A stretch of 64,000 bases of DNA from Ottowia massiliensis (GCF_900240305.1 NZ_LT964854.1:2108001-2172000), one strand, 5' to 3'; counted from the stretch's first letter, positions 50,591 to 59,612 are shown. Translations and numbers: made by a program. The notes: generated by a model not told the origin, from the sequence alone.

Positions 50591-51592
50591 TTACCCGCAG
50601 CCTTCTTCGGCCAGCCACTGCCTTTGCAGCCGCAGCAGCAGCGCGGCGCTGCCGCCCAGGCACGCAGCCGAGACCACGGCGCCCACCAGCAGCATGCCCA
50701 TCACGTTGGTATTGCTTTTCAGCAGGCCATAGCCCAGCCCTGCCAGCAGCAGCAAATCCAGCGCCAGCAGCGCCAGCCCCAGCGCCGCCACATCGCGCAG
50801 CCGCGCCATCAGCCAGCCCGCCGCTGCAGTCAGCAGCAGACAGATGGTGTAAAGCGCGCCGCCCCCCCGTTCTATCAGCCCCATCAGCCCCATCAGCCCC
50901 ATCGCCACCCAAACCGGCAGCACGGCCAGCGCCGCCACGCGCATCAGCAGCAGCGAAGGCGCGCGCCCGCCCGCCAGCCAGTGCGCATGGCGCGACGGCG
51001 CCAGCCCCAGCCAGGTCAGCAGCCAAGGCAGCGCCAGCAGCAGCGCCCAGCCCGCCAGCGCCAGCTGCAGGCGGGGATGCGCCAGCTCGTACCGGGCCAA
51101 TTCCAGCGGCAGCCCCCACAGCGCCAGCGCCAGCGCCGCCAGCAGCAGCCAGGCCGCCCACAGCAAGGCGCGGCGCGCAGCCAGCACCCACGGCAGCGCC
51201 AGCGCGGCCCAGGCGGCGAAAAGCTGCCAGGGATCGGCCCCCGTTTGATACGTCTGCCCCACAAACGCCAGCAAAGCGCCCAGCGCCAGCGTGGCCAGCA
51301 GCAGGCAGGCCGTGCGCAGGCGCGGCAGGGCCAGCGCCGCCAGCGCGGGCAGCAGCACCGCCGCCTGCAAGGCATTGAATTTGAAAGCGCGCGTTTGCTC
51401 CGGCCAGTTGGCCGCCACCCAGAACACCAGCCCCGCGCCCAGCAGCAGCGCCGCCACGGCCGCCAGCGCCTCCTCCAGCCAGCCGCGCAAGGCGGGCGGC
51501 CGGGCGTGCAGTTGCGACATTTGCCACAGCTGCCGCGCCTGCGCCGCCTCCAGGTTGAAACGGCGCACCAGCTGATGAAGCAGCTCATGCAT
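50591..51592 (-). CDS. DUF2157 membrane protein
   Basis: 333 residues from ATG at 51592, AGGAG 8 nt upstream. It begins MHELLHQLVRRFNLEAAQARQLWQMSQL, a soluble helical N-terminus, then LRGWLEEALAAVAALLLGAGLVFWVAANWPEQTRAFKFNALQAAVLLPALAALAL, the DUF2157 signature, and GALLAFVGQTYQTGADPWQLFAAWAALALPWVLAARRALLW, the second conserved block (G-Q-x-Y-Q-x). About ten helices in total. Probable inner-membrane partner of the GDYXXLXY protein downstream. Function unknown. Confidence 0.9.
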   Translation of the reverse strand: MHELLHQLVRRFNLEAAQARQLWQMSQLHARPPALRGWLEEALAAVAALLLGAGLVFWVAANWPEQTRAFKFNALQAAVLLPALAALALPRLRTACLLLATLALGALLAFVGQTYQTGADPWQLFAAWAALALPWVLAARRALLWAAWLLLAALALALWGLPLELARYELAHPRLQLALAGWALLLALPWLLTWLGLAPSRHAHWLAGGRAPSLLLMRVAALAVLPVWVAMGLMGLMGLIERGGGALYTICLLLTAAAGWLMARLRDVAALGLALLALDLLLLAGLGYGLLKSNTNVMGMLLVGAVVSAACLGGSAALLLRLQRQWLAEEGCG

Positions 51593-51615
51593 GGAAAACA
51601 CTCCTTTTTGCTCTG

Positions 51616-51660
51616 TTTCTGATAGCTGCCCGCGCTTGATCTACGGGCGCAAACGGCTTA
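51616..51660. repeat. Short intergenic hairpin of a third type
   Basis: GATAGCTGCCCGCGCTTGAT then CTACGGGCGCAAACGGC can form a GCCCG/CGGGC stem. It resembles the GATAGCTGCTTGCGCTTG-type intergenic repeat I associate with Comamonadaceae; only this copy is seen here. Confidence 0.45.
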
Positions 51661-51756
51661 TTGGGGTATGAGAACCTGTTCCGGGGGCATGAAGGCCGGG
51701 CCGCCGGATGCTACTGCCTGCTACGGCGGGTAAATAGGGCCGGTAAATTCCGCGCC

Positions 51757-52236
51757 ATGCCTTCGCCCTGGTACGCCCACAAGATTCCTCCGCCCGTGAT
51801 CGACGCAGCCTGCGCCGCCCTCATGTGGCAGCTGGCCCGCAGCGTGCCTGCCGGGCAGCTCTGGCCGCCGGGCGGCGGTGCGTGGGTCTGGGCGGCAGCC
51901 CTGGCGCTGGCGGCGGCGGGCGGCGCGCTGGCGCTGGCGGGCGTGTGGGCCTTCGCGCGATCGCGCACCACCGTCAATCCGCTGGCGCCGCAGCGCGCCC
52001 GCGCGCTGGTCACGGGCGGCGTGTATCGCTACACGCGCAACCCCATGTACCTGGGCATGCTGCTGGCGCTGGCAGGCTGGGCCGTGTGGCTGGGCAATGC
52101 CGCTGCGCTGCTGGCGCTGCCGCTTTTTGTGGCGGTGCTCAACACCTTGCAAATCCGCCCTGAAGAGGCCGCGCTGCGCGCGCGCTTTGGCGCGGACTAT
52201 GCCCGCTACGCTCAGCGCGTGCGGCGCTGGGTGTAG
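51757..52236 (+). CDS. Isoprenylcysteine carboxylmethyltransferase-family membrane protein
   Basis: 159 residues from ATG at 51757. Four membrane helices. RALVTGGVYRYTRNPMYLGMLLALAGWAVWLG is the family motif (G-x-Y-R-x-x-R-N-P-M-Y-x-G) and IRPEEAALRARFGADYARYAQRVRRWV the C-terminal SAM-site motif (E-E-x-x-L-x-x-x-F-G-x-x-Y-x-x-Y). Bacterial members are putative SAM-dependent methyltransferases; substrate unknown. Single gene. Confidence 0.9.
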   Translation: MPSPWYAHKIPPPVIDAACAALMWQLARSVPAGQLWPPGGGAWVWAAALALAAAGGALALAGVWAFARSRTTVNPLAPQRARALVTGGVYRYTRNPMYLGMLLALAGWAVWLGNAAALLALPLFVAVLNTLQIRPEEAALRARFGADYARYAQRVRRWV

Positions 52237-52321
52237 CCCTTCCGCGCGGGCCGGAAGCGCTGCGGGCCATTCATTCCGGCGCTGGCGGGCGGCTTTTGAA
52301 AATGCCAGCCTTCATCACATG

Positions 52322-52357
52322 AAAAAACCGCCCGGCAATGGCTTCGGGCGGTCATTT
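52322..52357. terminator. Bidirectional terminator hairpin
   Basis: CCGCCCG (52328-52334) pairs with CGGGCGG (52345-52351). On the minus strand it is followed by TTTTTT, serving the DUF4124 gene; on the plus strand by TCATTTTC, weakly serving the ICMT-like gene. Confidence 0.75.
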
Positions 52358-52572
52358 TCAGTTCATTCAGATCATGAATCCGGAAATTCACGATGATTTC
52401 CGCCGCTGATTCAGCGTCTTGAATCAGACATTCATATCCCCGGGAAAACATGATTCACTGGGTAATAAAAAACGCCAGATTGATTTTTCTCTTTTCATCA
52501 GCCGGATGGTTTTGGCGTGGCCGCTGTTTCAGGGAATGAAGGGGCACAACGGGCAAGCCGCAGGCGTGGCGC

Positions 52573-52664
52573 CGTTTAGCTACTTTATCCATAGCGTGAT
52601 GTCCTAGTGGAAACTGCGCGGAGCGCCTTTTTTGCCCCTTGAATTTGCTCCTGTTTTGGGTGTG
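52573..52664 (-). repeat. Repeat family A copy, minus orientation
   Basis: GTTTAGCTACTTTATCCATAG, GTGATGTCCTAGTGGAAACTG, TTGAATTTGCTCCTGTTTTG. One of the best matches to the consensus. Confidence 0.9.
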
Positions 52665-52678
52665 TCTGATGCCAGGCG

Positions 52679-53164
52679 TCACGGCTTGCTGCGGCGTTTT
52701 TCGCGGCTGGCAGGCGAGCTGGCGGCGCGCTGTTTGCGCAGCGGCCGGGCTTTGGGTTCCCTGGGCGGCTTGGCGCGCACTTCATGGCCGCAGGCGCGGG
52801 AAGCGGCCTGGCGTTCCTGCTCAAACTGCTCGGCATCCACGCGCTGCGGCTGGGTTTGCAGGCTGCGCAGGGCATTGCGGCAGGCCCAGCTGTTTGAGTG
52901 GTGGCTGCTGGCGCGGCCCGCGCGGCTGGCGGGCGGTGCAGCCTGCGCGGCTGCGGCGCGCTGGTCTTGCACGCGGCCTTCGCTGCCGTCCATGCTGTTG
53001 GGGCGCAGGGTGATGGGACCTCCGGCTTGTGCGCTGGCGCAAGGCTGGTCAGAGTAGGTGACAGGGCCGCCAGGCGTCTGGCATTTGTGGGCCTGCGCCC
53101 AGGCCGGTTCGGCCAGAAAGAGGGCCAGGGCGGCAGAAGCGGCGTGGACGGACTGACGGCGCAT
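52679..53164 (-). CDS. DUF4124-domain exported protein
   Basis: 161 residues. Signal peptide MRRQSVHAASAALALFLAEPAWAQ, then HKCQTPGGPVTYSDQPCA, the DUF4124 domain (Y-x-x-x-x-G-x-x-x-Y-S-D-x-P-C) with its cysteine pair. The remaining 110 residues are low-complexity, Gln/Ala/Arg-rich, probably helical or disordered, with two more cysteines (SWACRN, SRACGH). Expected in the periplasm. It ends a minus-strand run whose next member upstream starts about 50 bp away. Confidence 0.85.
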   Translation of the reverse strand: MRRQSVHAASAALALFLAEPAWAQAHKCQTPGGPVTYSDQPCASAQAGGPITLRPNSMDGSEGRVQDQRAAAAQAAPPASRAGRASSHHSNSWACRNALRSLQTQPQRVDAEQFEQERQAASRACGHEVRAKPPREPKARPLRKQRAASSPASREKRRSKP

Positions 53165-53212
53165 GAGGGGTGGAAGGCGAGGACAAGGGTGGGGCGAAGA
53201 GGCCTGAGCCGC

Positions 53213-53845
53213 TCAGCCGCGCTTTTCCAGCGTCATCTGGCTGCCTTCGCGGCGCATGCTGAAGTGGTTGAGAAAGCTGTTGCCCAGCAGCACGAAGGGC
53301 ATGGGAATGGGGGTGACGACGGTTTCCACGTTATGCACGGTGACATTGCCTACGCGCACTTTGTCCACGTGGATTTGCCAGCCGCGCACGACGCCATTGG
53401 CCGTGCGCAAGCCCACAGGGCGGCCGCTCTGGTAGTCCAGCCCGATGCGATCGGCTTCGGCATGGCCGATGGCAAGCGCCGTGGCGCCGGTATCCACCAT
53501 GAACTCTACGGTTTTGCCGTTGATGCTGCCGCCGGTGACGAAATGGCCGCGCGCGTCAGCCGTGAGCACGATGCGGCTGTTGCCGGCGCCGCTCACATTC
53601 ACGGGCGTGGCGCCCACGCGCAAGGTCAGTTGCTTGCCGTCGGCCAGGACAACCGCCTGATCCGCGCCGGTGGAGATGACTTTGACGCCCTGTGCGCTTT
53701 CGCCCGGCGCCAGCGCGCGCGGGCGGCCGCCGTTGATGACCAGCAGCGCTTTGCTGCCCATCATGCCTTGCAGGGAAACGTTTTGCGCCGCTGCCGGAAA
53801 GGCGGCAAACAAGGCGGCAAGCAAGACAAAGGAAGGTGAGTGCAT
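53213..53845 (-). CDS. Retropepsin-like aspartic protease (TIGR02281 type)
   Basis: 210 residues. Signal peptide MHSPSFVLLAALFAAFPAAAQ, then a small beta domain, then the protease domain GHFVTGGSINGKTVEFMVDTGATALAIGHAEADRIGL with the catalytic DTGAT, and the second-half flap/core strands VRVGNVTVHNVETVVTPIPMPFVLLGNSFLNHFS (the L-L-G-x-x-F-L motif). These single-domain proteases act as dimers in the periplasm; substrates are unknown. It lies 10 bp after yajQ. Confidence 0.9.
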   Translation of the reverse strand: MHSPSFVLLAALFAAFPAAAQNVSLQGMMGSKALLVINGGRPRALAPGESAQGVKVISTGADQAVVLADGKQLTLRVGATPVNVSGAGNSRIVLTADARGHFVTGGSINGKTVEFMVDTGATALAIGHAEADRIGLDYQSGRPVGLRTANGVVRGWQIHVDKVRVGNVTVHNVETVVTPIPMPFVLLGNSFLNHFSMRREGSQMTLEKRG

Positions 53846-53855
53846 AAGGTTTTTC

Positions 53856-54341
53856 TCAGTCGCGGAAGTTGTTGAACGACAGCGGCAGTGCGCTCATTTC
53901 CTTGCGCAGCAGGGCCATGACGGCTTGCAAGTCGTCTTTCTTGGCGCCCGTCACGCGCACGGCTTCGCCCTGGATGGCGGCCTGCACTTTCAGCTTGCTG
54001 TCCTTGATGAGTTTCTGAATCTTCTTGCCGTCTTCCGTGGCGATGCCGCTGCGCACTTTCACCACCTGCCTGACTTTGTCGCCGCCGGCTTTTTGCACTT
54101 GGCCCTTGTCCAGAAAGCGCACGTCCACGCCGCGCTTGGCGAGCTTGGCGCGCAGGATGTCTTCCACCTGCTGGAGCTGGAAGTCGGCATCGCCCAGCAG
54201 GGTGATTTCCTTGTCCTTGAGTTCAATGGCGGCGCTGGTGCCCTTGAAGTCAAAGCGCGTGCCGATTTCCTTGGCGGCGTTGTCCACCGCGTTGCGCACT
54301 TGCACCATGTCGGGGTCGCACACCGTGTCGAATGAAGGCAT
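53856..54341 (-). CDS. yajQ: YajQ-family nucleotide (cyclic di-GMP) binding protein
   Basis: 161 residues from ATG at 54341. MPSFDTVCDPDMVQVRNAVDNAAKEIGTRFDFKGTSAAIELKDKEITLLGDADFQL and KQGK-type GKKIQKLIKDSKLKVQAAIQGEAVRVTGAKKDDLQAVMALLR are the two halves of the YajQ fold. In Xanthomonas and relatives it binds cyclic di-GMP and acts with a LysR-type regulator. Divergent to murB with 41 bp between starts; first gene of a run with the retropepsin gene. Confidence 0.95.
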   Translation of the reverse strand: MPSFDTVCDPDMVQVRNAVDNAAKEIGTRFDFKGTSAAIELKDKEITLLGDADFQLQQVEDILRAKLAKRGVDVRFLDKGQVQKAGGDKVRQVVKVRSGIATEDGKKIQKLIKDSKLKVQAAIQGEAVRVTGAKKDDLQAVMALLRKEMSALPLSFNNFRD

Positions 54342-54382
54342 CTGTATCTCCTGCAACAAAAAGGCAATGCCACAATTGTCAC

Positions 54383-55438
54383 ATGCTTGTCTCCCGCCAG
54401 GCCCCCTTGCAGAGCTTCAACACCTTTGGCATTGCCGCGCGCGCTGCCGCGCTGGTGCGCGTGCGCAGCGAGCAAGACTTGCGGCAGGCGCTGGCCGCCC
54501 CGGAGCTGGCGGGCCTGCCGCGCCTGGTGCTGGGCGGCGGCAGCAACATCGTGCTGGCCACGGGCGAAGTGCGCGCCGCCGTGCTCAAGATGGAAGTGCC
54601 GGGGCTGCGCGTGCTGGAGCAGACGGCGCGCCACACCATCGTGGAAGCAGGCGCGGGCGAAAGCTGGCACGGCTTTGTGCAATGGACGCTGGCGCAGGGC
54701 CTGCCGGGGCTGGAAAACTTGGCGCTCATTCCCGGCACGGTGGGCGCAGCGCCCGTGCAGAACATTGGCGCTTACGGCGTGGAGCAGCAAGACCGCTTTC
54801 ATTCGCTGGATGCCATTGACTTGCGCACGGGCCGCCCCTTCACGCTGGACGCGGCGCAATGCGCCTTCGGCTACCGCGATTCCATCTTCAAGCACGCCCC
54901 CGCCGAGCCGGGCGGGCTGGGCCTGGCCGGGTGCGCCGCCATCTTGCGCGTGCGCTACGCCCTGCCGCGCCAGTGGCGGCCCGAGCTGGGCTACCTGGAT
55001 TTGCAGCGCCGCATGGCGGAAGAAGGCGTGGCTGCGCCCACGGCCAGCCAGATTCGGGACTGGGTGGTGGCCATCCGCCGTGCCAAGCTGCCCGATCCCG
55101 CCGTGCTGGGCAACGCGGGCAGCTTTTTCAAAAACCCCACCGTCACGGCCGAGCAGTGCCGCGACATCATTGCCCGCGAGCCGCAGGTGGTGCATTACCC
55201 GCTGCCCGATGGCCGCGTCAAGCTCGCCGCTGGCTGGCTGATCGACGCCTGCGGCTGGCGCGGCAAGCGCATGGGCAACGCGGGCGTCTATGAAAAGCAG
55301 GCCCTCGTGCTGGTGAACCTGGGCGCGGCCGACCACCCGGCCACGGGCGGCGAAGTGATGACGCTGGCCAAGGCCATTCAGACCAGCGTTTACGAGCGCT
55401 TCGGCATTCGCCTGGAGCCGGAGCCGGTGGTGGTTTGA
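54383..55438 (+). CDS. murB: UDP-N-acetylenolpyruvoylglucosamine reductase
   Basis: 351 residues from ATG at 54383. Reduces the enolpyruvyl group to make UDP-MurNAc, in the cytosol. LQSFNTFGIAARAAALVRV is the standard start (NTFG), LVLGGGSNIVL the FAD pyrophosphate loop, GLENLALIPGTVGAAPVQNIGAYGVE the conserved FAD/substrate block, FGYRDSIFK the catalytic-region motif, and GNAGSFFKNP holds the catalytic Ser. It is a type I enzyme. Full length. Confidence 0.96.
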   Translation: MLVSRQAPLQSFNTFGIAARAAALVRVRSEQDLRQALAAPELAGLPRLVLGGGSNIVLATGEVRAAVLKMEVPGLRVLEQTARHTIVEAGAGESWHGFVQWTLAQGLPGLENLALIPGTVGAAPVQNIGAYGVEQQDRFHSLDAIDLRTGRPFTLDAAQCAFGYRDSIFKHAPAEPGGLGLAGCAAILRVRYALPRQWRPELGYLDLQRRMAEEGVAAPTASQIRDWVVAIRRAKLPDPAVLGNAGSFFKNPTVTAEQCRDIIAREPQVVHYPLPDGRVKLAAGWLIDACGWRGKRMGNAGVYEKQALVLVNLGAADHPATGGEVMTLAKAIQTSVYERFGIRLEPEPVVV

Positions 55439-55462
55439 GCGCCGCTTCGCCCGGGGCGGCGC

Positions 55463-55498
55463 TTTCGCCCCTCGCGGCCAGGCGCTGAGCAGGCCCTC
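55463..55498. repeat. Repeat family B half-copy ending at the accA stop codon
   Basis: TTTCGCCCCTCGCGGCCAGG then CGCTGAGCAGGCCCTCAG is the right end of the family and touches the stop codon of accA (55497-55499). Confidence 0.6.
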
Positions 55499-56471
55499 AG
55501 GCGGGGGCCGCTTCAAAGCGGCCGTAGCTTTGCAGGCGCTGGTAGCGGCGCTCCAGCAGCTCTTCAGGCTCCAGGGCGCTGAGTTGGCGCCAGGCTTCGC
55601 CCAGGGCGCGCTTGAGCAGGGTGCACATGTGCTGCGGGTCGCGGTGCGCGCCGCCTGTCGGCTCGCTGACTACTTTGTCGATCAGGCCCAGGCTTTTCAG
55701 GCGCGGGGCCGTGATGCCCAGCGCTTCGGCGGCTTCGGCGGCTTTCTCGCCGGTTTTCCAGAGGATGGAGGCGCAGCCTTCGGGGCTGATGACGGAATAG
55801 ATGGCGTATTGCAGCATCAGCGTCTGGTCTGACACGGCAATGGCCAGCGCGCCGCCGGAGCCGCCTTCGCCAATGATGGTGGTGATGATGGGCGTGCGCA
55901 GCTGCGCCATTTCATAGATGTTGCGGCCGATGGCTTCAGACTGGCCGCGCTCTTCGGCGTCGATGCCCGGAAAAGCGCCGGGCGTGTCCACGAAGGTGAA
56001 GACGGGCAGGCCGAATTTTTCGGCCGTTTTCATCAGCCGCAGCGCCTTGCGGTAGCCCTCGGGGCGCGTCATGCCGAAGTTGCGCAGGGTGCGCTCCTTG
56101 GTGTCGCGCCCTTTTTGGTGGCCGATCACCACGCAGGCATGGCCGCCAAAGCGCGCCAGGCCGCCGATGATGCTCTGGTCGTCGGCAAAGTGGCGGTCGC
56201 CGTGCAGCTCAATGAAGCCGGTGAACAGGCCCTTGACGTAGTCCAGCGTGTAGGGGCGGTCGGGGTGGCGGGCGATTTTGGTGATTTGCCAGGGCGTGAG
56301 GCTGCGGTAGATGTCCTGGGTGAGCTTGAGGCTTTTCTGGCTGAGGCGGTCGATTTCTTCGGTGATGTCTACCGCCGCCTCATTGCCCGATTGCATGTTG
56401 CGCAGCTCTTCAATCTTGTTTTCGAGTTCGGCGATGGGCTGCTCGAAGTCGAGAAAGGTGCGTTTGGCCAA
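55497..56471 (-). CDS. accA: Acetyl-CoA carboxylase carboxyltransferase subunit alpha
   Basis: 324 residues. With AccD, transfers carboxyl from carboxybiotin to acetyl-CoA, first step of fatty acid synthesis. FLDFEQPIAELENKIEELRNMQ start, HPDRPYTLDYVKGLFTGFIELHGDRHFADDQSIIGGLARF, GFPGIDAEERGQSEAIGRNIYEM-type block (here PGAFPGIDAEERGQSEAIG) and TTIIGEGGSGGALAIAVSDQTLMLQYAIYSVISPEGCASILWK, the carboxyltransferase oxyanion region, are all intact. Single gene; accD is elsewhere. Confidence 0.97.
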   Translation of the reverse strand: MAKRTFLDFEQPIAELENKIEELRNMQSGNEAAVDITEEIDRLSQKSLKLTQDIYRSLTPWQITKIARHPDRPYTLDYVKGLFTGFIELHGDRHFADDQSIIGGLARFGGHACVVIGHQKGRDTKERTLRNFGMTRPEGYRKALRLMKTAEKFGLPVFTFVDTPGAFPGIDAEERGQSEAIGRNIYEMAQLRTPIITTIIGEGGSGGALAIAVSDQTLMLQYAIYSVISPEGCASILWKTGEKAAEAAEALGITAPRLKSLGLIDKVVSEPTGGAHRDPQHMCTLLKRALGEAWRQLSALEPEELLERRYQRLQSYGRFEAAPA

Positions 56472-56585
56472 GGGCCTACTCCTGTGTGTGCGGACAAGCG
56501 GGCAATGTTAGCGGATGTGTCTCGCGGGCATGACCGCAGGCCGCGCTGTTTTCAGGGGGCTGGCGGGCGGCGGAATCAAGGGGGC

Positions 56586-56675
56586 TTATTTTGCTCCTTG
56601 ATTCATAGCATGAGGTCCTAGTGTAATTTGCGCTGATGCCGTTTTTAGGCACCCTGAATTTGCTCTTTTTTCTGA
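56586..56675 (-). repeat. Repeat family A copy, minus orientation
   Basis: TTATTTTGCTCCTTGATTCA, TGAGGTCCTAGTGTAATTTG, CTGAATTTGCTCTTTTTTCTG. Confidence 0.88.
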
Positions 56676-56703
56676 ACTGGTTGCGCGGCTTGCGGCAATG
56701 CCG

Positions 56704-58221
56704 TCATGGCTTTTGCAGCCAGGCGAGGGCGCTGGCTTTGCTGGCGAGCAGGGCGGCGCCCGGCTTTTCGGCGCGGAGCCAGTTTTGCCAGCGCGCGGCG
56801 TGCCCGGCCTGGGCCGCTTCGTCTGCGGGCACGAGCCAGAGCGCGGTGCGCGGCGCGTGGCGGGCGGCTTCGCGCAGGAAGCGGGCGGCGCCCCGGTCAG
56901 GGCTGGCGCTGGCGTGGCAGGCCAGCAGCAAGGCGGCGGGCGGGCGCGCGGCCAGCTCGGCCAGGGCGGCCTGGCGCTGGGCGCTGCTGCCATCCACATT
57001 CAGGATGCGAAGCGCGGGGCTGGCCGGCAGGGCAGGGGGCCAGGGCAGCTCCGGCGGCAGTTCAAAGCCGATGAGCGCGGGCGCTGCGCTGGCGGCGTGG
57101 GCGCTGGCGGCGCTTTCGCTGCAAGGGGCGGGGCGCTCGGCGTCCATGACGACGGCGGGCGCGAGGGCATCCAGGCGGGCGAAGACTTGCCGCACGTGCA
57201 GCAAGGCTTCGGGCGAGTCTGCGGGCAGGGCGGCATCGGGCTGCGCAAGGCGGCCCAGGCCTTGCCGCCAGCGCCACAGGCAAAAGGCGGCCAGCAGGGC
57301 GCGCGGCAGCAGGCCGTAGGTGAATACGCAGCCCATGAGCCACCAGGCCCAGGCGCTTTGATTCGCGGCGGCGGCGCTGGATGCGAGGGTGGCGGAGGCC
57401 GGAGCCGATACCGCCAGGGCCTGCTGCACGGCGGCGGCGTCGGGCACGGCAAAGCCCAGCCGCGCGGGCAGCCAGCCGCTGGCTTGCACGAAGGCGGCGA
57501 AGGCGTGGCTGCTGAGGATGGTGGTCTCCCAGGTCAGGCTGTAGGCGCGAAAGGCAAAGTCAAACAGCAGCAGCGCCAGCGCCAGCGCGAAGGCCAGCGC
57601 CCAGATGCCGTGGCTGATGCCGCCCAGAAGCCAGGGCCAAAGCCGCAGGCGCTGCAAGACGGTGGCGCTGGCATCGAGCAGCCGGGCCGCATTCGAGCCG
57701 GAGCGCGCCAGGCGGCGGCTGGCGCGCGAGGCGACCCGCTGTGCCATGCGTTGGGCCAGCCGCCAGGCCATCCGCCCCAGCAGCGCGCCGCCGCTGGCTT
57801 GAGGCAGTTGTCCGGGCAGCTGTTTGGGCAGCTGTTTGGGCAGCATGAGCGCGGCCAGCCAGACGGCCAGCGCCAGCAGGTGCGGCCCCAGCAGGGCGGC
57901 CAAGGCCGCAGCGGCGTTGATGGTGCGCTCCGCGCCCAGCGCGGCGCGCTCCAGCCCCAGCGCGGCCAGGGCCACGGCCAGCGCCAGCGCGATGAGGGCC
58001 AGCCCCAGCGCGGCGCGCGCCTGCTCCAGCGCCTGCGTCAGCCCCAGGCGCTCGCCCAGCAGCCAGGCGCGGCGCAGGTATTGGGCCGGGCGCTCGCCCG
58101 GCTTTTCGCGCGCGGCCTGGCGCAGCGCGCCGGCGTCGTCCAGCCAGCCCGTGCTTTCCAGGCCCTGCACGGCCTGCGCGATGACGGCCTGGGCCAGCGG
58201 GGTGTCAGCAGGGGCATTCAT
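56704..58221 (-). CDS. DUF2868 membrane protein
   Basis: 505 residues. The N-terminus (AQAVIAQAVQGLESTGWLDDAGALRQAAREKPGERPAQYLRRAWLLGERLGL) and later blocks RQGLGRLAQPDAALP and helices such as LALIALALAVALAALGL, HLLALAVWLAALMLP and GGISHGIWALAFALALALLLFDFAFRAYSLTWETTILSSHAFAAFV match the DUF2868 family known in Comamonadaceae. A small in-frame repeat (LPKQLPKQLPGQLPQ) follows the second helix pair. In relatives the next gene is a DUF3482 GTPase; here no such gene follows, and a repeat and accA come next. Function unknown. Confidence 0.85.
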   Translation of the reverse strand: MNAPADTPLAQAVIAQAVQGLESTGWLDDAGALRQAAREKPGERPAQYLRRAWLLGERLGLTQALEQARAALGLALIALALAVALAALGLERAALGAERTINAAAALAALLGPHLLALAVWLAALMLPKQLPKQLPGQLPQASGGALLGRMAWRLAQRMAQRVASRASRRLARSGSNAARLLDASATVLQRLRLWPWLLGGISHGIWALAFALALALLLFDFAFRAYSLTWETTILSSHAFAAFVQASGWLPARLGFAVPDAAAVQQALAVSAPASATLASSAAAANQSAWAWWLMGCVFTYGLLPRALLAAFCLWRWRQGLGRLAQPDAALPADSPEALLHVRQVFARLDALAPAVVMDAERPAPCSESAASAHAASAAPALIGFELPPELPWPPALPASPALRILNVDGSSAQRQAALAELAARPPAALLLACHASASPDRGAARFLREAARHAPRTALWLVPADEAAQAGHAARWQNWLRAEKPGAALLASKASALAWLQKP

Positions 58222-58289
58222 GCGAGGGGCGCGTGAAGAAAAAAGCGCGTGAAGAGGGGGCGGGGGCAGCGAAGAGGCCGCTTTGCTGA

Positions 58290-58379
58290 TTCAAAAACAG
58301 GAGCTGATTCAGGGGCATGAAAAGCAGGCCTTGCGCAGTCTGCACTAGGACCTCATGCTATGAATCAAGGAGCTAAATC
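58290..58379 (+). repeat. Repeat family A copy, plus orientation
   Basis: CAAAAACAGGAGCTGATTCA, GTCTGCACTAGGACCTCATG, AATCAAGGAGCTAAATC. Lies between the ppa stop and the DUF2868 start. Confidence 0.9.
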
Positions 58380-58449
58380 AAAGCAAAACGGGAGCAAGGA
58401 GCGAAGGTGAAGAAGCAGAGGCGGCGGCCCCGCCTCGCTTTGCGCGGGC

Positions 58450-58977
58450 TTACTTTTTGGCGGCGGCGATGCCGTCGGCAATTTCCTTTTTCGCGGCTTC
58501 GGGGCCGTCCCAGCCCAGCACCTTGACCCATTTGCCTGCTTCCAGGTCTTTGTAGTGCTCGAAAAAGTGCGTGATGGCGCGCGTGAGGCTTTGCGGCGCG
58601 TCGTCAGGCGTTTTCCAGCCGTCATACAGCGGCAGCTTTTTGGAAACGGGCACGGCCAGCACCTTGGCGTCGTTGCCCGCTTCGTCTTGCATGTTCAGGA
58701 TGCCGATGGCGCGGCAGGTGACAACCACGCCGGGCGGCAGCGGCACGGGAGTGACGACCAGCACGTCCACCGGATCGCCGTCGCCGGCCAGCGTCTGCGG
58801 CACGTAGCCGTAGTTGGCGGGGTAGTACATGGCGGCGCTCATGAAGCGGTCCACGAAGAGGGCGCCGCTTTGCTTGTCCACTTCATATTTGATGGGGTCG
58901 CCGTGCATGGGAATTTCAATGACGACGTTGAAGGCTTCGGGCGCTTTGTCGCCGGGGGTGACGTTTTTCAGGGACAT
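58450..58977 (-). CDS. ppa: Inorganic pyrophosphatase (family I)
   Basis: 175 residues. Hydrolyses pyrophosphate in the cytosol. IEIPMHGDPIKYEVDKQSGALFVDRFMSAAMYYPANYGYVPQT and the signature DGDPVDVLVVTP with three metal-binding aspartates are intact; VPVSKKLPLYDGWKTPDD and HFFEHYKDLEAGKWVKVLGW complete the domain. Typical bacterial size. Single gene. Confidence 0.97.
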   Translation of the reverse strand: MSLKNVTPGDKAPEAFNVVIEIPMHGDPIKYEVDKQSGALFVDRFMSAAMYYPANYGYVPQTLAGDGDPVDVLVVTPVPLPPGVVVTCRAIGILNMQDEAGNDAKVLAVPVSKKLPLYDGWKTPDDAPQSLTRAITHFFEHYKDLEAGKWVKVLGWDGPEAAKKEIADGIAAAKK

Positions 58978-59424
58978 GTGAGCATTCCTTTCGGCAAAGA
59001 GGATTCAAAAGGGGCGGATTCTAGGAATTCGCCAGCCTGACGCTCCGGCTGGCCGCAGCAGGACGAAAGAATGGAAGCGGGGGACTGGAGGCGCCTTCGC
59101 GCGGCAGGCGGTTGCGCCCGGGCGCGGCGGGCGTTCAGGCGGGGTGCATCGCAAAGCGCGCCGGGCGCCAGGCTGACTCTTTGGCCTTGGGGCGGGCTTG
59201 CGGCCGTCATGCGGCAAGGGCGCTTGCGCCTGGATTCGCGCTTTGCCTGGGCCGCTTTGATGCTTGCCGAAACCAGCGCCAGCGGATTGGGGCCGGCGTT
59301 GCCGGATGGGGCCGGGCGTTGCCGGATCGGAATTTCTGGAAGGGCCGCGACGGCGGGCCAGGCGGGCTGAAGCCCTTCATGGGCCTTTGCGGCGCGCCAT
59401 GAAAGGCTGAAATAAAAGCTGGAG
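58978..59424. other. Gene-free region between ppa and tRNA-Gly
   Basis: No supported gene. A short tandem duplication (GGGGCCGGCGTTGCCGGAT and GGGCCGGGCGTTGCCGGAT) lies at about 59290-59330. Open frames here have no ribosome sites or domains. Confidence 0.5.
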
Positions 59425-59498
59425 TGGAGCGGGCGATGGGAATCGAACCCACGTCTTGAGCTTGGGAAGCTCAGGTCCTGCCATTGAACGACGCCCGC
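59425..59498 (-). tRNA. tRNA-Gly (CCC)
   Basis: GCGGGCGTCGTTCAATGGCA 5' half, anticodon arm TGAGC-TTCCCAA-GCTCA with anticodon CCC, T arm GGTTCGATTCC, encoded CCA. 74 nt. Confidence 0.96.
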
Positions 59499-59612
59499 AG
59501 GGCAAAGACTTGCAAAGCGCGCGATTCTATATCGCAGGCTTGTGCCGCAGGCGCAGACCTAGAATGCACGGCTTTTCCTCTTGCCATTTCATTCACCCCA
59601 CGAGGTTTTCCC

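Noticed and set aside
48633..51527. One 964-codon minus-strand gene
   Set aside because: The upstream 320 codons are a shadow frame of the DUF2157 gene; the real protein starts at 50561 or 50567 after its own ribosome site.
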